DNA of 64,000 nt from Phytobacter diazotrophicus (GTDB lineage Bacteria; Pseudomonadota; Gammaproteobacteria; Enterobacterales; Enterobacteriaceae). The notes under the pieces are model-generated. The model made no database searches and was not told the origin of the DNA. It saw only the letters and a program-made list of their open reading frames with translations. The DNA lies in the NCBI GenBank assembly GCA_004346725.1, contig SMDE01000006.1, positions 339,553-403,552 of the forward strand. Direction: 5' to 3'. Made by a program: the position numbers and the translations under genes. Position 1 is the stretch's first letter, and each line of letters opens with the position of its first letter. Positions 37,178-47,154 of this stretch are shown here, piece by piece.

Positions 37178-38398
37178 ATGACGTTGGCATTGATAGCGGG
37201 AAGCGAGGCCTGGTGGAAGGCGAAAACGGGACCAGAATGGTGTCTGGAAAGTGATGGAAATTATCAGGTTACCTTCTGGTGGCGTGACCCGGCGGGTACC
37301 GAAACCACCTCCAGCACTACCCATGTCTGGATCTATATCACTGGCGTCACTGACCACCATCAGCAGGCGACGCCGCAGTCGCTGGCGCGCATTCCCGGAA
37401 CGGATGTCTGGTGCTGGCAAACGCAACTGGAAGCAGGGTGGCGTGGAAGCTATTGCCTGATCCCCTCCGATGGCGCTGACGACTTCTCGCCGCAGGTGTT
37501 TGCCCAATTGCCGCCGGATCGTATGGCACTGCGCGAAGGCTGGCGCAAACTGCTGCCACGCGCGATTGCCGATCCGCTTAACCCGCATAGCTGGCGTGGC
37601 GGGCGAGGCCATCCCGTATCGCCGTTGGCGATGCCCGGTGCCCCGCATCAGCCAGGCTGGGATCGGCCCGATGCCATATACACCCCGGCGACGGTGATGA
37701 GCTGGCATAGCCAACGCCTGAATAACCATCGCCGCGTGTGGGTCTACGCCACCGGCGATGACCCGAGCGCTGAGCGCCCGCTGGCGATACTGCTCGACGG
37801 TCAGTTCTGGGCGGAAAGCATGCCTGTCTGGCCCGCGCTGGCAGCCCTTACCGAACAGGGTTTATTGCCGCCTGCCGTCTATCTGCTCATCGATGTAATT
37901 GATACCACCCACCGCAGCCAGGAGTTGCCCTGTAATCCCGATTTCTGGCTGGCGATTCAGCAGGAATTATTACCGCAAGTGCAGGCGGTAACTCCCTTTA
38001 GCGATGACGCTGGCCGCACGGTGGTGGCCGGGCAGAGTTTTGGCGGTTTGTCAGCGCTCTATGCCGCTTTGCACTGGCCGCAGCGTTTTGGCTGCGTGCT
38101 GAGTCAGTCGGGCTCCTTTTGGTGGCCAACGCGCGACGGCCAGCAGGATGGCCTGCTTATCGAACAACTCAAACGCGGCGAGGTATCCGCGCAGGGGCTG
38201 CGTATTGTGCTGGAAGCCGGGGTGCGCGAGCCGATTATTTTCCGGGCCAATCAGGCCCTTTATGCCCAATTACAACACACACAGCAGACGGTTTTCTGGC
38301 GTCAGGTTGACGGCGGACATGATGCGCTTTGCTGGCGCGGCGGGCTGACCGCAGGGCTGATGACCCTCTGGCAACCTTTGACACGCGCGACGCAATAA
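37178..38398 (+). CDS. fes: Fes, enterochelin esterase
   Basis: The 406-residue cytoplasmic serine esterase hydrolyses ferric enterobactin to release iron. The N-terminal domain (EVTFWWRDPAG-like sequence, VWIYITGVTDHHQQATPQSL) is typical of enterochelin esterases. The C-terminal alpha/beta hydrolase domain has the nucleophile in VVAGQSFGGLSALYAALHWP and a late histidine in VDGGHDALCWRGGL. GAGG lies before the ATG. It begins the operon fes-ybdZ-entF. Length is close to the E. coli protein (400). Confidence 0.94.
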   Translation: MTLALIAGSEAWWKAKTGPEWCLESDGNYQVTFWWRDPAGTETTSSTTHVWIYITGVTDHHQQATPQSLARIPGTDVWCWQTQLEAGWRGSYCLIPSDGADDFSPQVFAQLPPDRMALREGWRKLLPRAIADPLNPHSWRGGRGHPVSPLAMPGAPHQPGWDRPDAIYTPATVMSWHSQRLNNHRRVWVYATGDDPSAERPLAILLDGQFWAESMPVWPALAALTEQGLLPPAVYLLIDVIDTTHRSQELPCNPDFWLAIQQELLPQVQAVTPFSDDAGRTVVAGQSFGGLSALYAALHWPQRFGCVLSQSGSFWWPTRDGQQDGLLIEQLKRGEVSAQGLRIVLEAGVREPIIFRANQALYAQLQHTQQTVFWRQVDGGHDALCWRGGLTAGLMTLWQPLTRATQ

Positions 38399-38422
38399 GC
38401 GCAATTACGACAGGAGCCTGGT

Positions 38423-38626
38423 ATGGAATGCAGCAACCCCTTCGATAATCAACAGGGGCAATTTTTTATTCTGCAAAACGCGCAGCAGCAGTTTAGCCTG
38501 TGGCCACAGCAGTGCGCGCTTCCGCAAGGATGGCGCGTGGTATGCCAGCCCGCCTCGCAGGAGGCATGTAACGCCTGGCTCAACGCCAACTGGCAGAGTT
38601 TAACCCCGGCGCATCACGCCTGCTAA
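38423..38626 (+). CDS. ybdZ: YbdZ, MbtH-like protein
   Basis: The 67-residue protein has the MbtH family pattern NPFDNQQGQFFILQNAQQQF, then SLWP, PQGWRVV and the final NAxW..W. MbtH-like proteins bind adenylation domains and raise their solubility and activity; the partner here is EntF. AGGAG precedes the ATG, and the gene lies 24 bases after fes and 10 bases before entF. Confidence 0.93.
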   Translation: MECSNPFDNQQGQFFILQNAQQQFSLWPQQCALPQGWRVVCQPASQEACNAWLNANWQSLTPAHHAC

Positions 38627-38636
38627 GGAGACGCGA

Positions 38637-41600
38637 ATGACCACACGTTTACCCCTCGTGGCCGCGCAGCCTGGGATCTGGATGGCAGAAAAACTCTCCA
38701 CGCAGCCCAATGCCTGGAGCGTGGCCCACTATGTCGAGCTGGACGGCGAACTGGACGCACCGCTACTGGCGAAGGCCATCAAAGAAGGCCTGGCCCAGGC
38801 TGATACTTTGCGGATGCGCTTTACAGAAGACAATGGCGAGGTCTGGCAGCAACTGGACGATGATAGCGTGTTTGCCCTGCCGCAGATTATTGATGTTCGC
38901 CATCATGCCGACCCGCATGCGGCCGCGCTGGTATTAATGCAGACCGATCTCGCGCAGGATCTTCGCGTGGACAGCGGGAAACCGCTTTTTTGCCATGTGC
39001 TTATTCAGGTCGATAACCATCGCTGGTTCTGGTATCAGCGTTATCACCATCTGCTGGTAGATGGCTTTAGTTTCCCCGCCATTACCCGCCAGATTGCCGC
39101 CATTTACCGTGCCTTGCGTGCGGGTAATGCCATTCCCCCAACACCCTTTACCCCCTTTGCCGGGGTGGTGGACGAATATCAACGCTACCGGGAAAGCGAC
39201 GCCTGGCAACGTGACAAAGTCTTCTGGGCGGAACAAAAACGCATATTACCCGCACCGGCTTCCCTGTCACCTGCGCCACTGCCGGGCCGTGCGGCGACGA
39301 CCGATATTCTGCGTTTGTCATGTCGCCTGAATACCGCCGCATTCCGTCGCCTGACCCAGGCGGCGAACCAGTGCCAGTCAGCCGATCTGGCGTTAGCGCT
39401 GGTGGCGTTGTGGTTAGGCCGACTCTGTGGGCGGCTGGATTATGCCGCCGGGTTTATTTTTATGCGCCGGATGGGCTCAGCGGCGCTGACCGCAACCGGG
39501 CCGGTGCTCAATGTGCTGCCGCTGGGTGTGCATATAGACGAGACGCAAACCCTGGCGGAACTGGCCAATGCCCTTGCCGGGCAACTGAAAAAGATGCGCC
39601 GCCATCAGCGTTACGATGCCGAGCAAATCCAGCGTGATGCCGGACGCGCTGCCGGGGATGAGCCGCTCTTTGGCCCGGTGTTTAACGTCAAAATGTTCGA
39701 TTACCTGCTGGATATTGACGGGATTGCCGGACAAACCCATACACTGGCGACAGGCCCGGTCAACGATCTGGAGATTGCGCTCTTTCCGGACGAAGAGGGC
39801 GGCCTGACGCTGGACGTGCTGGCTAACCGCAGCCGCTACGATGAACGCGTGCTCAATAACCATGTCGCCCGCTTGCACAGCCTGTTGAGCCAGTTTGCCG
39901 CAGACCCGGCGCTGCGCTGCGGTGAGGTGCAGTTGATTTCCATTGATGAGTGGCAGAGCATCGAAAAAATTAACGATACCGGCATGATGTTGCCAGCCAC
40001 AACGCTGAGCCAACTGGTGGCCGAACAGGCGGCAAGAACGCCGGATGCTCCGGCGCTGGCCGATGCGTGCTGGCAATTAACCTACCGGGAGATGCGTGAG
40101 CAGGTGGTGGCGCTGGCGCAACTTCTACGTGAGCGCGGCGTTAAACCCGGCGACAGCGTTGCCGTCGCGTTACCGCGCTCTGTGTTTTTGACGCTGGCGC
40201 TGCACGGCATTGTTGAAGCCGGGGCTGCCTGGCTGCCGCTTGATACGGGTTACCCGGATGAGCGGCTGCACATGATGCTGGAAGATGCCAGGCCGCGTCT
40301 GCTTATCACCTCTGATGACCAGCTTTCACGTTTTAGTGGTCTGCCTGGCCTGAATCACCTTTGCTACAGCGCACCGCTGGCGGTGACGGGCGGCGAACCC
40401 CTGGCGCTGTCCCGCCCGGAACACACCGCCTATATCATCTTTACCTCGGGGTCTACCGGGCGACCGAAAGGGGTGATGGTTGGGCAGACCGCTATCGTCA
40501 ACCGTCTGTTGTGGATGCAAAACCACTATCCGCTGAACGCGCAGGACGTCGTGGCGCAAAAGACGCCGTGCAGCTTTGATGTCTCCGTGTGGGAGTTCTG
40601 GTGGCCGTTTATTGCCGGCGCGCAACTGGTGATGGAGGAACCGGAGGCACACCGCGACCCGCAGGCGTTGCAACGCTTCTTCGCCCGTTTTGGCGTGACT
40701 ACCACGCACTTCGTGCCGTCCATGCTGGCTGCGTTTGTGACATCGCTGACGCCAGAAACGGCGCAAGCAAACTGCCGCACATTGAACAAGGTCTTTTGCA
40801 GCGGCGAAGCGCTTCCGACGGCCCTGTGCCGCGAGTGGCAACAACTGACCGGCGTGCCTTTGCATAATCTTTATGGGCCTACAGAGGCCGCCGTCGATGT
40901 GAGCTGGTATCCGGCGTTTGGCGATGCGCTGGCGGCGGTGAAGGGCAACAGCGTACCGATTGGCTACCCCGTGTGGAATACGGGTCTGCGTATTCTGGAT
41001 AGCATGATGCAGCCGGTACCGCCGGGTGTGGCGGGGGATTTGTACCTGACCGGTATTCAACTGGCGCAAGGCTATCTGGGGCGACCGGATCTTACCGCCA
41101 GCCGCTTTATCGCTGACCCCTTTGCGCCCGGCGAGCGTATGTATCGCACCGGTGATGTGGCGCAATGGCTGGAGAATGGCGCGGTGGAATATCTGGGCCG
41201 CAGCGACGATCAGCTAAAAATTCGCGGCCAGCGTATTGAGCCTGGTGAAATAGACAAGGCGTTACAGACACTGACAGATGTCGCGCAGGGCGTCGCCCAT
41301 GCCTGCGTGCTCAATCAGGCGGCGGCAGGCAATGGTGATGCGCGCCAGTTGGTGGGCTATGTGGTCTCAGAGAGCGGTCTGCCGCTGGATCTCACCGCGC
41401 TGCGCGAGCAACTGAGTACGCAGCTACCGCCTCATATGGTGCCGGTGGTGCTGCTGCAACTCAGCGAGCTTCCGCTGAGTGCTAATGGCAAGCTCGACAG
41501 AAAAGCGCTGCCTCTGCCTGAGCCCGCGCGTGAGCAGGTCGGTCGGGCGCTGAATCCGGGCGTGGAAGTGCAGATTGCACAGGCTTTTTCCGCGCTGCTC

Positions 41601-42512
41601 GGCTGCGAGGTTCAGCACGCGCAGGCCGATTTCTTTGCCCTCGGCGGCCACTCTTTGCTGGCGATGCGCCTGGCTGCACAACTGAGCCAGACGTTTGCGC
41701 GCCCGGTGACGCCGGGGCAGGTTATGGTAGCCTCAACGGTCGAGAAACTGGCGGTCTTGCTGACGCAGACGCAGGCCGATAGCCAGCTTGGTCTGCAAAC
41801 CCTTCTGCCCTTGCGTGATGGCGACGGGCCGGTGCTGTTCTGTTTCCATCCGGCTTCTGGTTTTGCCTGGCAGTTCAGCGTGCTGGCGCGCTATCTCTCG
41901 CCGCGCTGGGCGATTATGGGTATCCAGTCTCCGCGTCCTGATGGGCCGATGCAGCAGGCCGCCACACTGGATGAGGTGTGCGAACACCATCTTGCAACAC
42001 TGCTTGCACAGCAGCCACATGGGCCTTATCACCTGTTTGGTTATTCGCTGGGCGGAACCCTGGCGCAGGGGATTGCCGCCCGGCTGCGGGCGCGCGGGGA
42101 AACGGTCGCATTTTTAGGGCTGCTGGATACCTGGCCGCCGGAGACGCAGAACTGGGCGGAGAAAGAGGCCAACGGGCTGGATCCTGCCGTGCTGGCAGAA
42201 ATCGAGCGCGAGCGACAGGCGTTTCTGGCGGCGCAAAAAGGACAGGCCTCGACGGAATTGTTTGCCGCGATTGAAGGTAACTATGGCGATGCGGTACGTC
42301 TGTTGACCACGGCCCACAGCGCGAAATTTGACGGTAAAGCGACGCTCTTTGTCGCCGAACGCACGCTGACGCCGGGGATGGATCCGCAAAAGGCCTGGTC
42401 GCCGTGGGTGAGTGAACTGGAGGTTTATCGTCAGGATTGCGCCCATGTGGATATCATTTCCCCGCAGGCGTTTGAAGCGATTGGCCCGGTTGTGCGGGAG
42501 CTGTTGGGGTAG
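38637..42512 (+). CDS. entF: EntF, enterobactin synthase nonribosomal peptide synthetase
   Basis: The 1291-residue synthetase has domains in the order C-A-T-TE. The condensation domain (about 1-430) has the active-site motif YHHLLVDGFS. The serine-activating adenylation domain (about 465-965) has YIIFTSGSTGRPKGVMVG, NLYGPTEAAVD and YRTGDVAQW. The carrier domain has the phosphopantetheine serine at 1006 (GGHSLLAM), and the thioesterase has its nucleophile at Ser1137 (GYSLGG). It condenses DHB with serine and cyclotrimerises the product to enterobactin. All core motifs are present. In E. coli, fepE follows; here a non-coding stretch takes its place. Confidence 0.97.
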   Translation: MTTRLPLVAAQPGIWMAEKLSTQPNAWSVAHYVELDGELDAPLLAKAIKEGLAQADTLRMRFTEDNGEVWQQLDDDSVFALPQIIDVRHHADPHAAALVLMQTDLAQDLRVDSGKPLFCHVLIQVDNHRWFWYQRYHHLLVDGFSFPAITRQIAAIYRALRAGNAIPPTPFTPFAGVVDEYQRYRESDAWQRDKVFWAEQKRILPAPASLSPAPLPGRAATTDILRLSCRLNTAAFRRLTQAANQCQSADLALALVALWLGRLCGRLDYAAGFIFMRRMGSAALTATGPVLNVLPLGVHIDETQTLAELANALAGQLKKMRRHQRYDAEQIQRDAGRAAGDEPLFGPVFNVKMFDYLLDIDGIAGQTHTLATGPVNDLEIALFPDEEGGLTLDVLANRSRYDERVLNNHVARLHSLLSQFAADPALRCGEVQLISIDEWQSIEKINDTGMMLPATTLSQLVAEQAARTPDAPALADACWQLTYREMREQVVALAQLLRERGVKPGDSVAVALPRSVFLTLALHGIVEAGAAWLPLDTGYPDERLHMMLEDARPRLLITSDDQLSRFSGLPGLNHLCYSAPLAVTGGEPLALSRPEHTAYIIFTSGSTGRPKGVMVGQTAIVNRLLWMQNHYPLNAQDVVAQKTPCSFDVSVWEFWWPFIAGAQLVMEEPEAHRDPQALQRFFARFGVTTTHFVPSMLAAFVTSLTPETAQANCRTLNKVFCSGEALPTALCREWQQLTGVPLHNLYGPTEAAVDVSWYPAFGDALAAVKGNSVPIGYPVWNTGLRILDSMMQPVPPGVAGDLYLTGIQLAQGYLGRPDLTASRFIADPFAPGERMYRTGDVAQWLENGAVEYLGRSDDQLKIRGQRIEPGEIDKALQTLTDVAQGVAHACVLNQAAAGNGDARQLVGYVVSESGLPLDLTALREQLSTQLPPHMVPVVLLQLSELPLSANGKLDRKALPLPEPAREQVGRALNPGVEVQIAQAFSALLGCEVQHAQADFFALGGHSLLAMRLAAQLSQTFARPVTPGQVMVASTVEKLAVLLTQTQADSQLGLQTLLPLRDGDGPVLFCFHPASGFAWQFSVLARYLSPRWAIMGIQSPRPDGPMQQAATLDEVCEHHLATLLAQQPHGPYHLFGYSLGGTLAQGIAARLRARGETVAFLGLLDTWPPETQNWAEKEANGLDPAVLAEIERERQAFLAAQKGQASTELFAAIEGNYGDAVRLLTTAHSAKFDGKATLFVAERTLTPGMDPQKAWSPWVSELEVYRQDCAHVDIISPQAFEAIGPVVRELLG

Positions 42513-42523
42513 GGGGAAAATGT

Positions 42524-42550
42524 CCCCGGTGGCGCTGTCGCTTACCGGGG
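42524..42550. repeat. REP element after entF
   Basis: CCCCGGT and ACCGGGG arms surround GGCGCTGTCGCTT, a REP unit 12 bases after the entF stop. It is the first of several palindromes in the 484-base non-coding gap between the convergent entF and fepC genes. Confidence 0.75.
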
Positions 42551-42752
42551 CTACGGGTGTAGATACTGTGAACGCCTTCAACCTTTTTAGCCATGGCTGA
42601 CTCGTCTTCCCGCATGACAACCACAGCGACATCTTTGTGCCCCCCTGGCGCAGAGCGTGCAGCGAGTAACTCGAGTCAAACCGACCGCAGGCAGCGGGGC
42701 GGGAGGCGAACGCAGTGCGAAGCACGGATTTCTTTGCGGGGCCGCAGGGATT

Positions 42753-42781
42753 GTAAAGGGGAACGCGGTGTTCCCCTTTAC
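42753..42781. repeat. Perfect 12-base-arm hairpin in the entF-fepC gap
   Basis: GTAAAGGGGAAC pairs perfectly with GTTCCCCTTTAC around the loop GCGGT. There is no T run. The surrounding 42590-42810 segment shows no gene I can support. Confidence 0.7.
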
Positions 42782-42814
42782 CCGTTCACGTGTCCGAAGG
42801 TGACATTTCGCCAT

Positions 42815-42930
42815 GAACATAAGGTGAACGGAACCCGCCTCCTGAGCCGCATTTTCCCCCTCACCCTAACCCTCTCCCCAAAGAGGAGAGGGGACTGTTC
42901 GTGCTCGCATTTTTGTGGGGATTCCTCAGC
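42815..42930. repeat. 115-base interspersed repeat, copy B
   Basis: This is the inverted counterpart of 29432-29546: GAACATAAGGTGAACG, then the CCCTCTCCCCAAAGAGGAGA palindrome and GTGGGGATTCCTCAGC. Copies A and B lie about 13.3 kb apart in opposite orientation. Confidence 0.8.
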
Positions 42931-42960
42931 TCCAGGGGAGAGGGAGAAAACCGGTGGTTG

Positions 42961-42990
42961 CCCGGATAAGGCGGTTGTGCCGCATCCGGG
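42961..42990. repeat. REP element before the fepC stop
   Basis: CCCGGATAAGGCGG and its partner CCGCATCCGGG form a REP palindrome seven bases beyond the fepC stop codon. Confidence 0.75.
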
Positions 42991-42996
42991 ACAGCA

Positions 42997-43797
42997 TCAG
43001 AGCGAACGTCGTCCCAGCGGCACCACCAGCGGCGTACCGGCGATCGGATCTTCAATAATCATACAGCGCAAACCGTACACCGCTTCGATAAGTTCCGCGG
43101 TCACAATCTCTTTCGGCGCGCCTTGCGCCACAATCTTGCCGTCTCGCAGGGCAATCAAATGGGTAGCGTAGCGACAGGCCTGATTCAAATCATGCAACAC
43201 CGCCGCCAGTGTATACCCCTGCTCGCGGTTTAACGCACTGAGCAACTCCAACAGATCAATCTGATAGCTGATATCAAGCCAGGTGGTCGGCTCATCAAGC
43301 AGCATGATCGAGGTCTCTTGCGCCAGCACCATTGCTATCCACGCGCGCTGCCGCTGGCCGCCGGAGAGCGTGTCCACACTCTGCAACGCCAGCGTGTCCA
43401 CCCCGGTGGCGCGCATGGCGCGGGTGACCGCCTGCTCATCCTCCTGACGCCAGCGGGTAAACAGCGGCTGGTGCGGATAGCGGCCACGGGCGACCAGCTC
43501 CTGAACGGTGATATCACCAGGCGTAGTGGCATTTTGCGCCAGCAGCCCGACACGTCGCGCCACCTCTTTACTGGCAAAACGCTGGATCTGCTCGCCGTCC
43601 AGATAAACATGGCCTTTCTCTGGCGTCATCAGGCGGCTCAGGGTGCGCAGCAGCGTCGATTTCCCACAGCCGTTCGGCCCAATAATCGCCGTGAAATGGC
43701 CATCGGGAATCGAAACGCTCAGGTCTCTGGCGACAACTTTCTTACCGTAGCCCAGGGTTAACTGTTCGCCATGCAAACGGGCCTGAGTATCGATCAT
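42997..43797 (-). CDS. fepC: FepC, ferric enterobactin ABC transporter ATPase
   Basis: The protein has 266 residues from the ATG at 43797. Walker A is GPNGCGKST (residues 40-48), the signature is LSGGQRQRAWIAMVLA, Walker B is IMLLDEPTTWLD, and the switch segment is AAVLHDLNQACRY. It powers ferric enterobactin uptake through FepD and FepG. The upstream-extended frame was trimmed to match FepC. It overlaps fepG by four bases in the order fepD-fepG-fepC. Confidence 0.95.
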   Translation of the reverse strand: MIDTQARLHGEQLTLGYGKKVVARDLSVSIPDGHFTAIIGPNGCGKSTLLRTLSRLMTPEKGHVYLDGEQIQRFASKEVARRVGLLAQNATTPGDITVQELVARGRYPHQPLFTRWRQEDEQAVTRAMRATGVDTLALQSVDTLSGGQRQRAWIAMVLAQETSIMLLDEPTTWLDISYQIDLLELLSALNREQGYTLAAVLHDLNQACRYATHLIALRDGKIVAQGAPKEIVTAELIEAVYGLRCMIIEDPIAGTPLVVPLGRRSL

Positions 43798-44786
43798 TTC
43801 TTGCGGGACTCCTGAATTAACAAGGCGATAAGGTAGATACCGCCAATGCTGACGGTGACGACGCCCACCGGCAACTGATAAGGGATAAACAGCCGTTGTG
43901 CGCAAATGTCCGCGGCCAGCAGCAGAAGGGCACCGCAGAGGGCCGATTGTGCAAGGCCCCAGCGTGTGGTGGCGCTAATGCGCCGGGCAATATGCGGCGC
44001 GACGAGCGCGATAAATGAAATAGGCCCGGCAAGTGCCGTGGCGGAGGCGGTCAGCACAACGGCCACCAGCATCAGCAGCAGGCGCGAACGCTCCACGCTC
44101 ACGCCAAGGGCGCAGGCGCTGTCATCCCCCATCTCCAGCAGCCGCATACGGCGGGAAAGCAACGCTGCGCCGATAAACATCAGCAGAATAAACGGCGCAG
44201 AGGGGAAGGTTTTGGCCCAGGTCAAACCATTAAGCGACCCCGCATTCCACAGCCCGGCAGTAAGCGAGGTTTCCAGCGAGGCCTGTAAAATCAGCCAGGT
44301 GTTAAAAGCCATCAACATTGCCCGTACGCCGATGCCGACAATAATCAGGCGGAAGGTTTCAATGCCGTTGCGCCACGCCAGCGACCAGACGATGAACGAG
44401 GTCAGAATGCCGCCCGCCATAGCGGCGAGCGTAATCGCCGTCAGATGCTGACCAAAAAACACCATTGCCACCAGCACGCCACTCCATGCCCCGGTGTTAA
44501 AGCCCATCACATCCGGGCTGCCTAACGGGTTTCGCATCAGCGACTGGAAGATAGCGCCGCTGACACCCAGTGCGCCACCGATCAGCAGCGCCATCAGAAC
44601 GCGGGGCAGCCGCCATTCGATGACCACAAGCTGCATGGCGCGCGGCGCACTCCCGGTGAGCGCATTAATGACCTGGCTGCTATCGAGCATCACCGCACCG
44701 CTGCGCAGACCCCAGAGGGCAAAGGCCAGGCTTGCCAGCAGCATCAGCAGACAACTGATGATCAGACGACGGGACGGGGCGGTCAC
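43794..44786 (-). CDS. fepG: FepG, ferric enterobactin ABC transporter permease
   Basis: The 330-residue FecCD-type permease has about ten membrane helices. Characteristic segments are WRLPRVLMALLIGGALGVSG, FQSLMRNPLGSPDVMGFNTG and PISFIALVAPHIARRI, which contains the coupling region to FepC. It forms a heterodimer with FepD. Start and stop overlap fepD and fepC by four bases each. Confidence 0.95.
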   Translation of the reverse strand: MTAPSRRLIISCLLMLLASLAFALWGLRSGAVMLDSSQVINALTGSAPRAMQLVVIEWRLPRVLMALLIGGALGVSGAIFQSLMRNPLGSPDVMGFNTGAWSGVLVAMVFFGQHLTAITLAAMAGGILTSFIVWSLAWRNGIETFRLIIVGIGVRAMLMAFNTWLILQASLETSLTAGLWNAGSLNGLTWAKTFPSAPFILLMFIGAALLSRRMRLLEMGDDSACALGVSVERSRLLLMLVAVVLTASATALAGPISFIALVAPHIARRISATTRWGLAQSALCGALLLLAADICAQRLFIPYQLPVGVVTVSIGGIYLIALLIQESRKK

Positions 44787-45787
44787 AGGCCACCTCCGCG
44801 CGCGCGGCGAACCAGGATAATCAGAACCGGTGCGCCAATAAAAGCGCTAACAATTGACACGCGCAGCTCACCCGGCACCAGCAGACGGCCAATAATATCG
44901 GCAAACAGCAACAGGGCAGGGGTGGCGATGAGGGTCACCGGCAACGACCAGCGGTGATCGGCCCCCACCAGCCAGCGCGAAAGGTGCGGCATCATCAGCC
45001 CGATAAAGGCGATGGGGCCGACTACTGCGGTCGCGCTACCGCAAAGTACGGTGATGGCCAGCAGACCAGAAAGCTGCGTGCGCGCCACTTTGCTGCCGAG
45101 CGCAGTCGCGGTATCACTGCCCAGATTGAGACTGTTCAGCGCCCGGCTGGAGAGGAGCGCAATACTTGCAGCCAATAGCACCGGCAGAAGCACAATTTTC
45201 ACTGTTTGCAGGGTGCGAATATCCAGTGATCCGGCCTGCCAGAAGCGCAATTGATCGTAGACATCGGCGTTGAGTAGCGAAATGCCGCTGGAAAGCCCTT
45301 CGAGCACGGCGGCCAGCGCCACACCCGCCAGCGTCAGACGTACCGGGCTCAGTTGCCCTCCGCCCTGACTGCCGGTAAAGGCCACGATCAGCGAAGCGAT
45401 CAGTGCGCCACCAAAGGCCAGCGCCAGTTGTTCAACGGGGGAGGCGGCGCCAAACAAGGCCGCACCCAGGACAATGGCGAAACTGGCCCCGGCATTTACG
45501 CCCAGCAGGCCCGGGTCGGCCAGCGGGTTGCGGGTGAGGGTTTGCATCAGCGCGCCCGCCAGGCCCAGTGCGCCGCCCGCGAGTAATCCGGCCAGGGTGC
45601 GAGGCAAGCGTGCGTCGCGAATAATGGTGCAGTCTGCGCTCTGGCAGGTGCCTGTCAGCGCATCAACAATCACGCTGGCGGGCACCGTTTTCGCACCGAC
45701 CAGCATACTGAGCGCCATTGCCACAATAAGCAGTATCAATAGCCCGAAAAGCGTGAGAGCACGCCTCGAGGAACGAGGAAGCGACAT
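44783..45787 (-). CDS. fepD: FepD, ferric enterobactin ABC transporter permease
   Basis: The 334-residue FecCD-type permease has RLPRTLAGLLAGGALGLAGA, MQTLTRNPLADPGLLGVNAG and GPIAFIGLMMPHLSRWLVGA as family hallmarks. It pairs with FepG in the inner membrane. It is the first gene of fepDGC and is divergent from entS across a Fur-type site. The start at 45787 matches the family N-terminus. Confidence 0.95.
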   Translation of the reverse strand: MSLPRSSRRALTLFGLLILLIVAMALSMLVGAKTVPASVIVDALTGTCQSADCTIIRDARLPRTLAGLLAGGALGLAGALMQTLTRNPLADPGLLGVNAGASFAIVLGAALFGAASPVEQLALAFGGALIASLIVAFTGSQGGGQLSPVRLTLAGVALAAVLEGLSSGISLLNADVYDQLRFWQAGSLDIRTLQTVKIVLLPVLLAASIALLSSRALNSLNLGSDTATALGSKVARTQLSGLLAITVLCGSATAVVGPIAFIGLMMPHLSRWLVGADHRWSLPVTLIATPALLLFADIIGRLLVPGELRVSIVSAFIGAPVLIILVRRARGGGL

Positions 45788-45803
45788 AAAACATTCCTGA
45801 CTT

Positions 45804-45828
45804 GATAATGATAGTAATTATCGTTATC
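45804..45828. promoter_or_regulatory. Fur box between fepD and entS
   Basis: GATAATGATAGTAATTATC (45804-45822) matches the Fur consensus at 16 of 19 positions, and an overlapping second copy extends to 45828. It lies in the 110-base divergent promoter region. Confidence 0.85.
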
Positions 45829-45897
45829 GATCTTGTTTGATTATGTTACCATGCACGCCCTGGAATGGATAAAAAAAGATTGCCTTAAGGCGTTGTA

Positions 45898-47154
45898 ATG
45901 AACCAACAATCCCGGCTGCTGAATGTAAGCCTTCTGAAGACGCATCCGGCCTTTCGTGCCGTGTTTCTTGCCCGTTTCATCTCAATCTTATCGCTGGGTT
46001 TGCTGGGCGTTGCCGTCCCGGTACAGATTCAGGCGATGACCGGTTCAAGCTGGCAGGTGGGCCTGTCCGTTACCCTGACCGGCGGCGCGATGTTCGTTGG
46101 ATTGATGACGGGCGGCGTTCTGGCCGACCGTTATGAACGCAAAAAATTGATTCTGCTGGCGCGAGGCACCTGCGGCATGGGTTTTATCGGCCTGTGGCTT
46201 AACACGCAGTTGCCGGAACCGTCCCTGCTGGCGATTTATTTGCTCGGTTTATGGGACGGTTTTTTCGCATCCCTCGGCGTGACCGCGCTGCTGGCGGCAA
46301 CCCCGGCGCTGGTCGGGCGTGAGAATTTAATGCAGGCCGGGGCGATCACCATGCTGACGGTGCGCCTGGGCTCGGTGATTTCCCCGATGTGCGGCGGCCT
46401 GTTGCTGGCAACGGGCGGGGTGGCCTGGAATTACGGGCTGGCGGCGGCAGGGACCTTTATCACCCTGTTGCCATTAGTGAGTTTGCCTGTGTTGCCGCCT
46501 CCGCCACAGCCGCGTGAACACCCGCTGTCTTCGCTGGTGGCGGGTATGCGTTTTTTGTTCAACAGCCCGCTGATTGGCGGTATTGCGCTGCTGGGGGGCT
46601 TGTTGACCATGGCCAGCGCCGTGCGCGTGCTGTATCCCGCACTGGCCGTTGAGTGGCGCATCCCGGCGGCGCAAATTGGCGTGCTGTATGCGGCAATCCC
46701 GCTTGGCGCGGCGACAGGCGCGTTAACCAGTGGGCGGCTGGCGCAACATCCGCGTCCGGGCCTGTTGATGTTGGGCAGTAGCGTGGGGGCGTTTGTTGCT
46801 ATTGGGTTATTCAGCCTGATGCCTTACTGGGTGCTGGGCGCGGCGTTTCTGGCCCTGTTTGGCTGGCTGAGTGCGATCAGTTCACTGTTGCAGTACACGT
46901 TGATTCAAACGCAAACGCCGGAAGCGATGCTGGGGCGTATCAACGGTCTGTGGACGGCGCAAAACGTCACGGGCGATGCGATTGGCGCGGCAGTCCTGGG
47001 CGGGCTTGGGGTTGTGATGACGCCAGCGGCCTCGGCGAGTAGCAGTGGTTTTGTGCTGGCGATGGTGGGTGTGATGCTGGTGCTGACGTTGCGCGAATTG
47101 CGTCGGTTTCGCCAGATTCCGCTGGCTTCCCCGGATGGCGGCGCAGGTGCCTGA
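45898..47154 (+). CDS. entS: EntS, enterobactin exporter
   Basis: The 418-residue MFS protein of about twelve helices begins [20 protein letters not shown] as in E. coli EntS (416 residues). Motif A is present as [19 protein letters not shown]. It moves enterobactin from cytoplasm to periplasm. The C-terminal residues PDGGAGA are encoded by a REP element that starts at 47130 and contains the stop codon, so the tail differs from relatives. AAGG lies before the ATG. Confidence 0.94.
   Translation: MNQQSRLLNVSLLKTHPAFRAVFLARFISILSLGLLGVAVPVQIQAMTGSSWQVGLSVTLTGGAMFVGLMTGGVLADRYERKKLILLARGTCGMGFIGLWLNTQLPEPSLLAIYLLGLWDGFFASLGVTALLAATPALVGRENLMQAGAITMLTVRLGSVISPMCGGLLLATGGVAWNYGLAAAGTFITLLPLVSLPVLPPPPQPREHPLSSLVAGMRFLFNSPLIGGIALLGGLLTMASAVRVLYPALAVEWRIPAAQIGVLYAAIPLGAATGALTSGRLAQHPRPGLLMLGSSVGAFVAIGLFSLMPYWVLGAAFLALFGWLSAISSLLQYTLIQTQTPEAMLGRINGLWTAQNVTGDAIGAAVLGGLGVVMTPAASASSSGFVLAMVGVMLVLTLRELRRFRQIPLASPDGGAGA

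Noticed and set aside
40326..41165. Minus-strand open frame of 279 codons inside entF
   Set aside because: Antisense shadow; the plus-strand adenylation domain motifs are all in the other frame.
42593..43171. Plus-strand open frame of 192 codons between entF and fepC
   Set aside because: It runs through REP and palindromic repeats into the antisense of fepC. The product is low-complexity without a domain.
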